Positions 8,096 to 16,998 of a DNA stretch of 64,000 nt are shown piece by piece. Within the stretch, counting starts at the first letter, position 1, and the number at the start of each line of letters is the position of its first letter. Below the pieces are notes generated by a model. That model searched no databases. It was not told the DNA's origin and saw only the letters and a program-made list of their open reading frames with translations. Origin of the DNA: Streptomyces cynarae. GTDB taxonomy: Bacteria; Actinomycetota; Actinomycetes; Streptomycetales; Streptomycetaceae. The stretch spans positions 8,648,001 through 8,712,000 of the forward strand of contig NZ_CP106793.1 in assembly GCF_025642135.1 (NCBI RefSeq), read 5' to 3'. The position numbers and the translations under genes are program-made.

Positions 8096-9073
8096 GTGAC
8101 GGCAAGAACAAGTGACATCGACAAGGCGGCCGGTGTGCTGCGCTCCGGGGGCCTGGTGGCCCTCCCGACCGAAACCGTCTACGGACTGGGTGCCAACGCC
8201 GAGGACCCTGCCGCCGTCGCGCGCATCTTCCAGGTCAAGGGACGCCCGCCCTCCCACCCGCTGATCGTCCACATCGGCGGAGCTGAAAGCCTGGAGGACT
8301 GGGTCGAGGACGTGCCCGCAACCGCACGCCTGCTGGCCGAACACTTCTGGCCCGGGCCACTCACGCTGGTCCTGCGGCGCGGGCGGCGGGTGCCTCTCGA
8401 AGCGACTGGCGGACTGGAAACGGTCGCCGTGCGTGTGCCCGACCACCCTGTCGCTCTCGCGCTACTGTCCGCCTTCGGCGGCGGTGTCACGGCTCCGTCC
8501 GCCAACCGCTTCGGCTCGGTCAGCCCCACAACGGCGGACCATGTCCGAGCGGAACTCGGCGATGCCGTCGACTTCGTCCTGGACGGCGGCGCCTGCAAGG
8601 TCGGCGTCGAGTCGACCATCGTCGACGCCACGGACGAGATCCCGAGCATCCTCCGGCCCGGTGGGGTGACACGCGAGGACCTCGAAGCGGTGCTGGGGCG
8701 CCCGATCGCGGTGCCCCTGACGAGCCGTGTCCGGGTGCCGGGCCAGCACCCGTCCCACTACGCGCCGCGGGCGCGGGTCGTCCTCGTCGAGCCGGAGAAG
8801 GTCGTCATCGAAGCGGAGCGCGCGCAAGAGCTGGGGCACCGGGTGGGCGTCTTTCTACCCCCTTCCTTCGCCGACGCTTCAGTGAAGACGCACGCCGTGG
8901 TGACGGTCCCCGGTTCGATGCCCGCCTACGCACGCGGGCTGTACGGATTCCTGCGCGAACTCGACCAGCGGGGCTGCGACCTCATCGTCGCCTCCTTGCC
9001 GGTGGAGGAGGGACTGGGACTGGCGATCGCCAACCGGCTCCGCCGCGCCGCGGGACCCCGAGCCACGGCATGA
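8096..9073 (+). CDS. L-threonylcarbamoyladenylate synthase (Sua5/YrdC/YwlC type)
   Basis: A 325-residue protein that makes threonylcarbamoyl-AMP from Thr, bicarbonate and ATP for the t6A modification of ANN-decoding tRNAs. The YrdC domain (about 8-185) has PTETVYGLG at 24-32, KGRPPSHPL at 48-56 (substrate/ATP Lys and Arg) and APSANRFG near 138. The SxxVP-type linker and the C-terminal Sua5 domain (GQHPSHYAPRARVVLV onward) are present, so this is the long Sua5 form. The GTG start follows a GAGG ribosome site. A core genome copy normally sits in the atp/prfA region of streptomycetes, so this may be a second copy. That cannot be confirmed from the window. Confidence 0.93.
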   Translation: MTARTSDIDKAAGVLRSGGLVALPTETVYGLGANAEDPAAVARIFQVKGRPPSHPLIVHIGGAESLEDWVEDVPATARLLAEHFWPGPLTLVLRRGRRVPLEATGGLETVAVRVPDHPVALALLSAFGGGVTAPSANRFGSVSPTTADHVRAELGDAVDFVLDGGACKVGVESTIVDATDEIPSILRPGGVTREDLEAVLGRPIAVPLTSRVRVPGQHPSHYAPRARVVLVEPEKVVIEAERAQELGHRVGVFLPPSFADASVKTHAVVTVPGSMPAYARGLYGFLRELDQRGCDLIVASLPVEEGLGLAIANRLRRAAGPRATA

Positions 9074-9427
9074 CCAGCATCGCTACCGTTCAGCGTTCCT
9101 GCCGGAGCGCCCAGCGGATGCGCAGCACCCTCTGGCAGGCCGGGCACAGCTCGCCACCAGTCGTCGCTGACGTCCGTTTCCCTCTCGCGTACAGCGTCTT
9201 GGGCCTCGTCGCAGCCGAAACGGTCAAAGCCGACAAGGGCTCGGCTTCCTCATCACTCAGGGGCAGACGTGCCTGCAGACCAACCAGGTTTTCGGCGGGC
9301 GACACCGTTTTCTCCCTACACCCTGACCGCCCCACAGCCCCGCCGTCCCGGACTGTGCTCACTGCAGGTGGCCGTCGGGGGCTTGGCGGCGGTCGGCTCT
9401 TCCGAAGTTCTGCAGTGAGGCGGGCGA
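9074..9427. other. Intergenic region between convergent genes
   Basis: A 354-bp stretch between the synthase and the MerR gene, which converge. A reverse-strand frame ends in a Cys-x-x-Cys-containing tail (ELCPACQRVL), but it has no ribosome site and mixed codon bias, so it is not called. Nothing else is seen. Confidence 0.35.
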
Positions 9428-9799
9428 TCAGGCCACTGGCCGGATCCGGTCACTGGTTGCCTGGCGTAGTGCGGCCTGGAGGCGGTCCCGGGCCGCGGTC
9501 TGGGCGGCGATGCGTTCGTTGAGGACAGCCAGTCGCTCCACGGCGACCCGGATGCCCTTGTCGGACGGCGGCGCCGTGGGCATGTCTCCGTCCAGACACG
9601 GCAGGAAGACCCGCACGTCGTCCAGGGTGAGCCCGGCGGCCAGGAGAAAGCGGATGTTGCGGACCCGTACCACCGCACGCTCGTCATAGACGCGGTAACC
9701 ATTGGGGGCCCGCTCCGAGGAGATCAACCCCGCCTGCTCGTAGTGCCGCAGCGCACGGGCGGTCGCCCCGGTAGCCTTGGCCAACTCACCGATCTGCAC
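9428..9799 (-). CDS. MerR family transcriptional regulator
   Basis: A 123-residue protein. The N-terminal winged helix-turn-helix reads MQIGELAKATGATARALRHYEQAGL, followed by the wing NGYRVYDE and a long coiled-coil dimerisation helix near the C-terminus. The GTG at this position has GGGAGG nine bases upstream, while a longer frame has no support. There is no Cys cluster, so metal sensing is unlikely. It follows the SDR gene by 29 bp on the same strand and is probably co-transcribed, perhaps regulating the pair. Confidence 0.85.
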   Translation of the reverse strand: MQIGELAKATGATARALRHYEQAGLISSERAPNGYRVYDERAVVRVRNIRFLLAAGLTLDDVRVFLPCLDGDMPTAPPSDKGIRVAVERLAVLNERIAAQTAARDRLQAALRQATSDRIRPVA

Positions 9800-9828
9800 C
9801 CGCTCCACCCTCCCGGGGCTTACTCCTA

Positions 9829-10599
9829 TCACGCCACGACCGCCCCGCCGTCGACCGGGAGTACTACCCCGGTGACGAACGACGCGGCTGGGGCGGCAAG
9901 TCGGGTGATCGCCCAGGCCACCTCCTCCGGTCGGCCGATCCGGCCCAACGGGGTGTGCGCCAGTTGCCACTCCCGTACTGCGGCCATCCGTTCAGGCGTC
10001 AGTCCCTGGTGCTCGCCGATCGGGGTGTCGATCGCGCCGGGCGCGACCGCCACCACCCGGACCCCGCGAGGTGCCAGCTCGACCGCCCAGCTGCGGGTCA
10101 GCAGCTCCAGCGCGGTCTTGGTCGCCGCGTAGACCGAGCTGCCTGGCCAGGCCCGCTGCCCCACCGACGTACTCACGTTGACGATCACTCCGCCGGACGC
10201 CTCCAGAGGCGGCAGCGCGGCCTGCGCCAGCATGATGGGTGCGATCAGGTTGGTGGCGATCTGAGGCGCGATCATCTCCGGCGTGAGAGTGCCGAGGGCA
10301 CCGCTGTGCACAATGCCGGCATTGTTGACCAGCACGTCCAACCGGCCGTAGATGTCCAGCGCGGTCCGGACGATCAGCTCGGGCCCGCCGTCGGCGGTGA
10401 TGTCGGCAGCCAGAGGGGTGATTCGGTCGTGCCCGGCGGCGGTCTCGTTGAGATGTTCGGCCCGTCGGCCGACGGCGAGGACGTGGGCGCCCTCGGCGGC
10501 GAAGGCGCGGGCGGTGGCCCGGCCGATCCCGGTGCCGGCCCCGGTGACGGCGACGATCCTGCTGGTCCGGGGTGCGGTGCTGCTGTCCATGCCGGCCAT
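9829..10599 (-). CDS. Short-chain dehydrogenase/reductase (classical SDR)
   Basis: A 256-residue oxidoreductase with NAD(P)-binding TGAGTGIG at 19-26, a basic residue pair after beta-2 (GRR, suggesting NADPH preference), NNAG at 92-95, catalytic Ser around 143-145, and Tyr157-x3-Lys161 (YAATK). The GxxIDTP-type cofactor loop (PGAIDTP) is present, and the C-terminus ends with VDGG as in FabG-like enzymes. It is the first gene of a two-gene unit with the MerR regulator. The substrate is unknown. Confidence 0.9.
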   Translation of the reverse strand: MAGMDSSTAPRTSRIVAVTGAGTGIGRATARAFAAEGAHVLAVGRRAEHLNETAAGHDRITPLAADITADGGPELIVRTALDIYGRLDVLVNNAGIVHSGALGTLTPEMIAPQIATNLIAPIMLAQAALPPLEASGGVIVNVSTSVGQRAWPGSSVYAATKTALELLTRSWAVELAPRGVRVVAVAPGAIDTPIGEHQGLTPERMAAVREWQLAHTPLGRIGRPEEVAWAITRLAAPAASFVTGVVLPVDGGAVVA

Positions 10600-10940
10600 C
10601 GTTCAACCCTGCCGCCAGCGGTAAGGTCAAGCGGCGCCTGGCGGGCTTGTGATCAGCGGGTGTGGTCGCCCGGGGCACAGCGTCGCCAGGCTCCTCCGAC
10701 CTCGGCGGCGAGCTGAGTGGTGGTTTCGTCGTGATAGCCGAGCATGCGGGCGACGATGAGGGCGGAGGCCCGGCCGCGTCGCCGACGACCGCGGCACCCG
10801 GGCATGGGCCCTTGTTGGGACCACTTGAGGCAGCGTCGCGGACCGGCCTTCCGCGTGCACCGTGCGCATGCGGCCCTGGTCGTAGGTAGTAGGTCGCAGG
10901 TCGGTGGTCAAGTGCGGATCGAAATTGGAAGATTGGAGCT
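10600..10940. other. Intergenic region with a reverse-strand protein remnant
   Basis: On the minus strand (stop at 10653, running back to about 10790) a coherent segment reads ARMLGYHDETTTQLAAEVGG and then AWRRCAPGDHTR. This resembles the C-terminus of a recombinase or integrase-like mobile protein, though the family is not certain. The rest of the stretch shows no gene. The promoter for the flavin-binding protein should lie at the right end. Confidence 0.4.
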
Positions 10941-11378
10941 GTGGCGTCTCGTGACTTCGATGTGGACTCTTTCCTGCAGCAGCCGCTGACCGCTCGCATC
11001 GCGACGAGCGGGCCGACGGTGCGCCCCGTCTGGTTTCTCTGGGAAGAAGGCGCCTTCTGGAATTTGACGGGCCCATGGACACGGTTGTTCGACCGCGTGA
11101 AGCAGGACCCCAGCGTCGCCCTCGTGGTGGACGAATGCGATCTCGCGACGGGGCGCGTCCGGCAGGTGATCGCTCGGGGTCGGGCCGAGCTTGTCCCCTT
11201 CGATGTGCCGAGGGGGCGGCGCAAGCTGACCCGCTACCTGGGAACAGACGAGTCTCAGTGGGATGAGCGCTTCGTGCACTACCTCCACGACGATCCGGGC
11301 GAACGCGGCACGATGTGGCTGCGTATGGTGCCTGCCTCGCTCATCGCGCAGGACCTCAGCTATTCCACCGCCCTGTAA
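10941..11378 (+). CDS. Pyridoxamine 5'-phosphate oxidase-like (split beta-barrel) protein
   Basis: A 145-residue protein starting at GTG. It shows the PNPOx-like split-barrel pattern: a short helix and strand ATSGPTVRPVWFLWEEG, then FWNLTGPWTRLFDRVKQDPSVALVVDECD, and a long C-terminal part with RRKLTRYLG and TMWLRMVPASLIAQD. The family binds FMN or F420 and includes small-molecule reductases. The cofactor cannot be assigned here. It is monocistronic, with no related neighbours. Confidence 0.75.
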   Translation: MASRDFDVDSFLQQPLTARIATSGPTVRPVWFLWEEGAFWNLTGPWTRLFDRVKQDPSVALVVDECDLATGRVRQVIARGRAELVPFDVPRGRRKLTRYLGTDESQWDERFVHYLHDDPGERGTMWLRMVPASLIAQDLSYSTAL

Positions 11379-11547
11379 GGGGCTCATTCGTCTCGGTGTT
11401 CTTCTGTGCTTTGGTGCGAACCAGGCGGTGGTAATCCGTCACGGTTGAAACCGTAGTACTCGTCGAGGTTCGTCCATCGAGCGTTCTCCTAGCCGGGACA
11501 CGAAGGTCTCGACCGGCCCACCCGCCTGGGAGGCGAACGGTGGTTGA

Positions 11548-12111
11548 TCAGTGCTGGGTCAGCGAGCGCAGGAGTTCACGGCCGTGCTCCCACGAGCCCA
11601 GGCCACTGGCCGAGTTGATGTGTCCGCACTCGCCCGCCAGGTGCCATCGCGCTTCCCACCGCGACGCGAAGTCGGCGGCTGCCTCAGGGGTGCAGTACGG
11701 GTCGTTGGCGCTGCCCACCACCAGGGCCGGGCACGGCAAAGGTTGTGCCGACACCTCGGTGAACGACGCGGCAGCCCGGCGGGGGAACTCCGGCCCGTGC
11801 GGGTCGGGCGGCGCGACCAGGAACGCGCCGCCTATCGGACTTGAGAGGTTCTTGTTCAGCCACGTGGACGCCGCCCAGCAGCCCAGGCTGTGGGCCACCA
11901 GCACAACGTGGCTGTCCTGCCGGGAAGCCTCGTCGTACGCCTCCTGGACGGCGTCGGTCCAGTCATCCAGTTCTGGAGTGGACCACGAGGCGGGGGAGAT
12001 CCTCACCGCTGAGGTGCCCCACTGTCGTTCCCACAAGGTCTGCCAGTGCTGCCCATCTGAGCCGTCGATGCCCGGGATGATGACGTACGCGGACACTGCC
12101 CACCACCACAT
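11548..12111 (-). CDS. RBBP9/YdeN-type alpha/beta hydrolase
   Basis: A 187-residue serine hydrolase starting at an ATG with AGGGAG nine bases upstream. The longer frame reads antisense through the Lrp gene and was rejected. The nucleophile elbow is AHSLG (Ser75), the acid Asp137 (ANDPYC) and the His164 (GHINSASG), all in the order of the RBBP9/YdeN family. The N-terminal VIIPGIDGSDGQHWQTLWE strand is also typical. It is divergent from an Lrp/AsnC regulator, which may control it. Members hydrolyse small esters, and the physiological substrate is unknown. Confidence 0.88.
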   Translation of the reverse strand: MWWWAVSAYVIIPGIDGSDGQHWQTLWERQWGTSAVRISPASWSTPELDDWTDAVQEAYDEASRQDSHVVLVAHSLGCWAASTWLNKNLSSPIGGAFLVAPPDPHGPEFPRRAAASFTEVSAQPLPCPALVVGSANDPYCTPEAAADFASRWEARWHLAGECGHINSASGLGSWEHGRELLRSLTQH

Positions 12112-12220
12112 CACTCGTTGCTCCCTAGGATTGCGGGGGCGCCTGGCGCAGATTCTGTTGGATGCATCGGTGCAGCGACCAGTGGCACAAGTGATCTCAA
12201 AGAAAGTGGTGCGGACGGCA

Positions 12221-12676
12221 ATGGAATCACTTGACCGTACAGACCGAGACATCCTCGCCCTGCTCCAGGCCGACGGCCGGTTGACCGGCGCCGAGGTAGG
12301 GCGGCGCGTCGGACTGTCGCAGCCCGCCGCCAGCGCGCGCATCCAGCGGCTGGAAAAGCACGGAGTCATCACCGGCTACAGAGCTGTGGTCGACCCGGCA
12401 GCCCTCGGGCTGAACATTCACGCGGTCATCCGGTTGCGCACCACGCATGCCCAGCTCTCACCCGCCCTGGACTTCGCCTCCCGGACTCCTGAGATCGCCT
12501 CCACCCTCAGAGTCACTGGGGAAGACTGCCTCATCTTCGATGTCTACTGCCCGAGGGCAGGACGGCTCGAAGAGGTTGTCGACGCACTTGCCCGTTACGG
12601 CCCTGTCACCACCTCCCTCGTGCTTCGCGCCTACCCTCAGAAGCCGCTGACCGACGCGTCAACGACGACGTCATGA
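12221..12676 (+). CDS. Lrp/AsnC family transcriptional regulator
   Basis: A 151-residue protein starting MESLDRTDRDILALLQADG. The helix-turn-helix is TGAEVGRRVGLSQPAASARIQRLEKHGVI, followed by the hinge YRAVVDPAALG and a RAM-like alpha/beta sensor domain (from about 65). A few in-frame GTG codons upstream are possible alternative starts, but the ATG gives the usual family length. It is divergently arranged with the alpha/beta hydrolase across 109 bp, the classic layout for a local regulator. The effector is unknown. Confidence 0.9.
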   Translation: MESLDRTDRDILALLQADGRLTGAEVGRRVGLSQPAASARIQRLEKHGVITGYRAVVDPAALGLNIHAVIRLRTTHAQLSPALDFASRTPEIASTLRVTGEDCLIFDVYCPRAGRLEEVVDALARYGPVTTSLVLRAYPQKPLTDASTTTS

Positions 12677-12969
12677 CCCGAAACACCTGGGTGGCTCGGG
12701 GCAGGTTGGTCGAGTTCCTGCTCTGACCCCGTCCGAATCGGGTGACGGGTGAGGTGAAGACCTCCGGTTGTGGAGTGGAGCTGTCGAGGAACCGCTCCGC
12801 CAAACCATGAGGTCTTCGTGTCTCGCGCCGACAATCGCTTTGACGCCTCGTGCCCGTCTGCGCCTGGCGGAACTCCGCGAGGAGCCGTCGGGATCCTGGT
12901 GGCAGTCCACCCGGCGGGCGGTACCGGCCGCGGCGCCGGTCGTCAGGTCGTCCTGCCCATCGTCGGCGG
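12677..12969. other. Intergenic region between convergent genes
   Basis: A 293-bp gap between the convergent Lrp and quinone reductase genes. Short frames on both strands lack start signals and motifs. It probably carries only terminators. Confidence 0.35.
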
Positions 12970-13749
12970 TCAGCCGCGCACGTGCAGTGCGAAACCCGTG
13001 CGGCCCGCGGGTTCCAGCCCCTCCTTCAGGTGCAGGGAGGGGATCTCGTAGTCACCGAAGTTCTGCCGCCGGAACGCGATCGGCTCGGTCGATTCCAGGG
13101 TGATCAGGCGCTGCCGCCAGGCCTTCGCGACGTCCGGGTAGTCCTCGTCGGTCATCCGGTCGGCGCCGTACAGCACGAACGGCGGCAGCACCTCGATGCC
13201 CGGGTAGTAGAGGATGCCGTGGTGGATCGGGAACAGCAGATCGTCGATGGGGCCGTTGATCCCGCGATCGGCATAATGCGACTCCGGGCCGCCGGCGGTC
13301 ACTGACAGCAGAGCCTTCCTGCCCGCGAGGGTGCCTTCACCGAAGCGCTCGCCGTACTTGGTGTCGCTGTGCTCGCCGACGCCGTACGCGAAGTGATAGG
13401 TGAACACCCGGTCCACCCAGCCTTTGAGGATGGCGGGCATCGAGTACCACCACAGCGGGAACTGGAAGATGATCGTGTCGGCCCAGAGGAGCTTCTCCTG
13501 CTCGGCCAGGACGTCCGGGGTGAGCGTCCCTGCGTCGAAGGCCCGGCCCGAGTCCAGGGCGACCTTCAGTCGACTTGATGCGTTGGGGCCGTAGTCCGCG
13601 GCGTCCACGACCGCCTTCCAGTTCATCGCGTACAGATCGCTCACCCGTACCTCGTGCCCGGCGGTCTCCAATGTGGACACCGCGAGGTCCTTCAGCGAGC
13701 CGTTGAGCGACTTCGGCTCCGGGTGGGCGTAGACGATCAGCGTCTTCAT
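12970..13749 (-). CDS. NAD(P)H:quinone oxidoreductase (NQO1-like flavodoxin fold)
   Basis: A 259-residue FAD flavoprotein of the NAD(P)H dehydrogenase (quinone)/MdaB-NQO1 family. The N-terminus MKTLIVYAHPEPKSLNGSL forms the first strand and phosphate loop. FQFPLWWYSMPAILKGWVDRV near residue 95 and the GKKALLSVTAGG-like LAGRKALLSVTAGGPESHY segment are family hallmarks. A GAAGGAG ribosome site precedes the ATG. It performs two-electron reduction of quinones or related electrophiles in the cytosol. It is divergent from an XRE/MmyB-type regulator, and two palindromes lie just upstream of its start. Confidence 0.9.
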   Translation of the reverse strand: MKTLIVYAHPEPKSLNGSLKDLAVSTLETAGHEVRVSDLYAMNWKAVVDAADYGPNASSRLKVALDSGRAFDAGTLTPDVLAEQEKLLWADTIIFQFPLWWYSMPAILKGWVDRVFTYHFAYGVGEHSDTKYGERFGEGTLAGRKALLSVTAGGPESHYADRGINGPIDDLLFPIHHGILYYPGIEVLPPFVLYGADRMTDEDYPDVAKAWRQRLITLESTEPIAFRRQNFGDYEIPSLHLKEGLEPAGRTGFALHVRG

Positions 13750-13761
13750 GGGTACTCCTTC

Positions 13762-13798
13762 GGATCGGGTGCCTTCGATCCTGGGCGCCGCGGCGCCC
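13762..13798. promoter_or_regulatory. Two palindromes in the divergent promoter region
   Basis: GGATCG-N8-CGATCC (13762-13781) is followed directly by the perfect 16-bp palindrome GGGCGCCGCGGCGCCC (13783-13798). Both lie just upstream of the quinone reductase start. They are candidate sites for the divergently encoded XRE regulator. Confidence 0.45.
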
Positions 13799-13887
13799 GG
13801 CGTTCAGGGGCTCCTCTTCCGTCGGACGGGACTTCCTGGTAACGGCAGGACCACCTTCACGGGCGCCGTCGAAGCCATACTGGAGGC

Positions 13888-14724
13888 ATGGACGATCTTG
13901 CGAGCTTCCTCCGGACCCGGCGTTCCCGGGTCGACCCTGCGGTCGTCGGTATCCCCACAGACAGCCGCCGCCGGGTGGAAGGGCTGCGCCGCGAAGAGGT
14001 CGCGCATCTGTCCGGAGTCAGCGTCGACTACTACGTACGCCTGGAGCAGGGCCGCGCGACCCAGCCCTCCGAGCAGGTCCTCGACGCGCTGGCCAGGGTC
14101 CTCGGCCTCGACGAGACCGAACGCGGGCACCTCTGCCGGCTCGCCCGGCAGCGCCGCCGCCGCGCGAAGGCGCCGGGCGGGCGGGTCCGGCCGGAGCTGC
14201 TGCGCGTCCTCGACCTGGTCGCCGACGCACCCGCGCTGATCATGGACCACCGCCTGGACGTACTCGCCGGGAACCGCCTCGCCGCGCTCCTCTACGGCCG
14301 GCCGGTGCCGGGCCTGAACACCGCCCGGCACATCTTCCTCGAGGAGGCCGAGCGCGGTCTTTACGCGGACTGGGAGAACTGCACCCTCCACGTGGTCGGG
14401 CACTTGCGCCTGGCCGCCGGCAAATACCCCGAGGACCCTCGACTGGCCTCGCTCATCGGCGAGCTGGCGATGGGCAGCGAACGCTTCCGCCGCCTCTGGG
14501 CCCGCGCGGACGTGCGCGCCCGCACCCATGGACGCAAGGCGTACCGGCACCCGCTGGTCGGACTGCTGGAACTGCACCAGGAGAACTTCGCGCTACCGGA
14601 CGAATCAGGCATGGAGCTGCTGGTGCTGTCCGCGGCTCCCGGCAGCCCCGCCGAGGACGGGCTGCGCTTGCTCGCGGGCCTGGGCGCGGACAGCGGTGAC
14701 GCCCATCCCGCGGCATCGCGCTGA
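13888..14724 (+). CDS. XRE/MmyB-type helix-turn-helix regulator
   Basis: A 278-residue regulator. The Cro/XRE domain spans about 5-85, with GLRREEVAHLSGVSVDYYVRLEQGR as helix-turn-helix. The MmyB-like ligand domain (about 105-265) has LVADAPALIMDHRLDVLAGN, then NTARHIFLEE and ADWENCTLHVVGHLRL. In streptomycetes such proteins usually sit divergent from an oxidoreductase and are thought to sense fatty-acid-like or quinone-like ligands. That layout holds here with the quinone reductase. A clear paralogue lies at 54097-54990. Confidence 0.9.
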   Translation: MDDLASFLRTRRSRVDPAVVGIPTDSRRRVEGLRREEVAHLSGVSVDYYVRLEQGRATQPSEQVLDALARVLGLDETERGHLCRLARQRRRRAKAPGGRVRPELLRVLDLVADAPALIMDHRLDVLAGNRLAALLYGRPVPGLNTARHIFLEEAERGLYADWENCTLHVVGHLRLAAGKYPEDPRLASLIGELAMGSERFRRLWARADVRARTHGRKAYRHPLVGLLELHQENFALPDESGMELLVLSAAPGSPAEDGLRLLAGLGADSGDAHPAASR

Positions 14725-14995
14725 CGAGGGCACTGCCCGGCCCCCGGTGGATCCGAGTACTGGCACCGGCTGGTCGACATCCATGGTCAAGAATCCTTGC
14801 GAATTGCCCTTACAGGGCCTCGCCGCCCCTAGTGAGACCGGTCCGGTGGATCACTGTCCGGGCGAGGCAGGGGCAGCGGCTGCTCGCATACCAAGCGTTC
14901 CGGTCCGATGGCCGGTGAGGCGCGCCGGGTTGCTTGATTCTTCGGCTCGGGGCAGCGTGGTCGGTATCGGTCAGTTGTCCTGGGAGGAGTGCGCT

Positions 14996-15982
14996 GTGGC
15001 CATGGTCTCCCATGGGGCGTCGCGGACGATGTGGCCGCGGCTGCGGGTCGCCGACTGGACAGAGACCCGGGACACACTGCACATGTGGACCCAGATCGTC
15101 GGCAAGATCCGGCTGGCCCACGCGCCCCTGGTCAATCACTGGTGGCAGGTCACCCTGTACGTCAGCCCGCGCGGCCTGACCACATCGGCGATCCCCTACC
15201 GCTCAGGGGTCTTCGACATCGAGTTCGACTTCCTCGACCATCAGCTGTGTATCCGCAGCAGCGACGGCGCCAACCGCAGCGTGGCCCTGGAGGGGAGGCC
15301 GGTGGCCGACTTTTACCGCGAGACGATGCACGCCCTGGGCGAGCTGGGCATTGAGACAAAGATCCAGGCGTCTCCGAACGAGGTGGACCCGGCGATCCCC
15401 TTCGATGAGGACTACCAGCACGCTTCCTACGACCCGAGCGCCGCGCAGCTCTTCTGGCAGCAGTTGCTGCAGGCGAATCGGGTGCTGGGGGAGTTCCGCT
15501 CGTGCTTCGTCGGCAAGGTCAGCCCGGTGCACTTCTTCTGGGGTGCCATGGACCTGGCCTGCACGAGGTTCTCAGGACGGGCTGCCCCGCCGCACCCTGG
15601 CGGCGCCCCGAACTGCGGTGACTGGGTGATGATGGAAGGCTACTCCCGCGAGTTGAGCAGCTGTGGCTTCTGGCCCGGCGGCGGTGAAGAGGGGGCCTTC
15701 TACTCGTACGCCTATCCCGAGCCGGATGGCTTCGCCGCGCAGCCCGTCACCCCGGCCGACGCGTTCTACAGCCGTGAGCACGGTCAGTTCCTTCTCCCGT
15801 ACGAAGCGGTGCGTGCCGCAGCCGACCCGGACCGGGTACTGGCCGGTTTCCTGCACACGACCTACAAGGCTGCTGCGGAACGCGGCGGCTGGGACCGGGC
15901 GGCCCTTGAAGAGGACCCGAACAGGTGGCGACAGCACCGTGGATCATCACTCACGGTAAGCGGGCATGACGATCCGCAATGA
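14996..15982 (+). CDS. DUF5996 family protein
   Basis: A 328-residue protein. The GTG chosen has GGGAGGAG six bases upstream, and an ATG two codons later is an alternative. Features typical of DUF5996 are WPRLRVADWTETRDTLHMW at the start, then PLVNHWWQVTLYVSPRGLTT, FDIEFDFLDHQL, CFVGKVSPVHFFWGAMDLAC and GGAPNCGDWVMMEGYSREL. Conserved Trp, His and aromatic residues are abundant, but no catalytic chemistry is established for the family. It stands alone, followed by about 350 bp without a gene. Confidence 0.9.
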   Translation: MAMVSHGASRTMWPRLRVADWTETRDTLHMWTQIVGKIRLAHAPLVNHWWQVTLYVSPRGLTTSAIPYRSGVFDIEFDFLDHQLCIRSSDGANRSVALEGRPVADFYRETMHALGELGIETKIQASPNEVDPAIPFDEDYQHASYDPSAAQLFWQQLLQANRVLGEFRSCFVGKVSPVHFFWGAMDLACTRFSGRAAPPHPGGAPNCGDWVMMEGYSRELSSCGFWPGGGEEGAFYSYAYPEPDGFAAQPVTPADAFYSREHGQFLLPYEAVRAAADPDRVLAGFLHTTYKAAAERGGWDRAALEEDPNRWRQHRGSSLTVSGHDDPQ

Positions 15983-16338
15983 TCTGGCGGCAGCGGTAGA
16001 CCGGCCCCGAGGTGGGGCCGTCCGGTGGCGGGCACTTCGCCGGGACCGGCAGCCATCGGCGCTGGCCTCACCGCCTGCTGCCCGGCCAGAAGCCCTCCAC
16101 CCGCACGTCCTCCACGCCTGACACTGAAGCAGCGGCGAGGCGGTGGTAAGGGAGTTGGGCCACAAGGGCGCCGAAACGCAAAACTGCGGCACAGGGCCTG
16201 CTGACGCTCGAAGGACTTGAGCGATCCCGAGCTGGACAGGAGGCCCTGCCCTCATGCACGTCTCGACCGAAGGTCACTCAAGCGAGTCGCCGCGCGCGAA
16301 CCAGTGCTCACCGCGAACAGGGCAGCGGCTACTGCTTC
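15983..16338. other. Gene-free stretch
   Basis: A 356-bp stretch between the DUF5996 gene and the end of the isomerase-like gene, which converge. A reverse-strand frame has a short hydrophobic run (FGALVAQLPYHRLAAASV) but no start or recognised motif. It may be a decayed gene. Confidence 0.3.
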
Positions 16339-16998
16339 TCACAGCACGCGCAAAGCCTGGTCGGCGTCACGTTCACGCCTGGCGAGCGCATGTAGCACGG
16401 CCTGATCGCCGTGTCGGTCACGGGCGGCTGCGACAAGGACATCGACTGCAATGGCGAGCGTGGCTTCGGGTGTCTGGCAGTGAGCACCCACGCTCAGAAC
16501 CAGGTCATCAAGGTGCACTGCCAATTCGACGCATCGGGTTTGGAGGTAGCCATCGAGCAGCATTTCCTCTCCGGGCCGGTGGAGGATGGCCACTCGCCGA
16601 TCGGCTGGCTCTTGGCCCAGCCGGTGTGCCAACCTTTGCCATGCGGCGCGCGCCTGTTCAGCCACGGCGGCGGGGCCGGCGGCTGCCGTCTCCTCGCTCC
16701 GCGCGCGCACGCCGACGTTGAGTGCGGAGTCCGGCAAAGACGTGCCGACGAGCCGCGCGTAGTAGCGCACTGGCGATACTGGCTCCGTGCCGACTGTCTC
16801 GCCGTCGAGAAACCATTCGACCTGCAGGACGCTGCGCGCAAGGTGACCAGCCAGTCCGCCCACCGTCATCCCCGGTAGCACTGACTCCTTGCCCCAGCAG
16901 CGCGCCACCTCTTCCGTGGCCAGCAGGTGCACAGCCCGCTCGGCGCCCAGCAGGTATGCCTTGCGTATCTCCTTAGTCATGCGAGGCATCTTGCCCAT
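16339..16998 (-). CDS. Maleylpyruvate isomerase/DinB-like (mycothiol-dependent type) protein
   Basis: A 219-residue four-helix-bundle protein of the TIGR03083/MDMPI_N type. GAERAVHLLATEEVARCWGK starts the first helix. LPGMTVGGLAGHLARSVLQVEWFLDG supplies a metal-ligand-type His (GHL), and the later RCVELAVHLDDLVLSVG supplies the second (VHLDDL). Both match the His pattern of the family. GAGGA precedes the ATG by eight bases. Members are mycothiol-dependent isomerases or transferases, but many are uncharacterised and the substrate is unknown. No C-terminal SCP2-like domain is seen. Confidence 0.82.
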   Translation of the reverse strand: MGKMPRMTKEIRKAYLLGAERAVHLLATEEVARCWGKESVLPGMTVGGLAGHLARSVLQVEWFLDGETVGTEPVSPVRYYARLVGTSLPDSALNVGVRARSEETAAAGPAAVAEQARAAWQRLAHRLGQEPADRRVAILHRPGEEMLLDGYLQTRCVELAVHLDDLVLSVGAHCQTPEATLAIAVDVLVAAARDRHGDQAVLHALARRERDADQALRVL

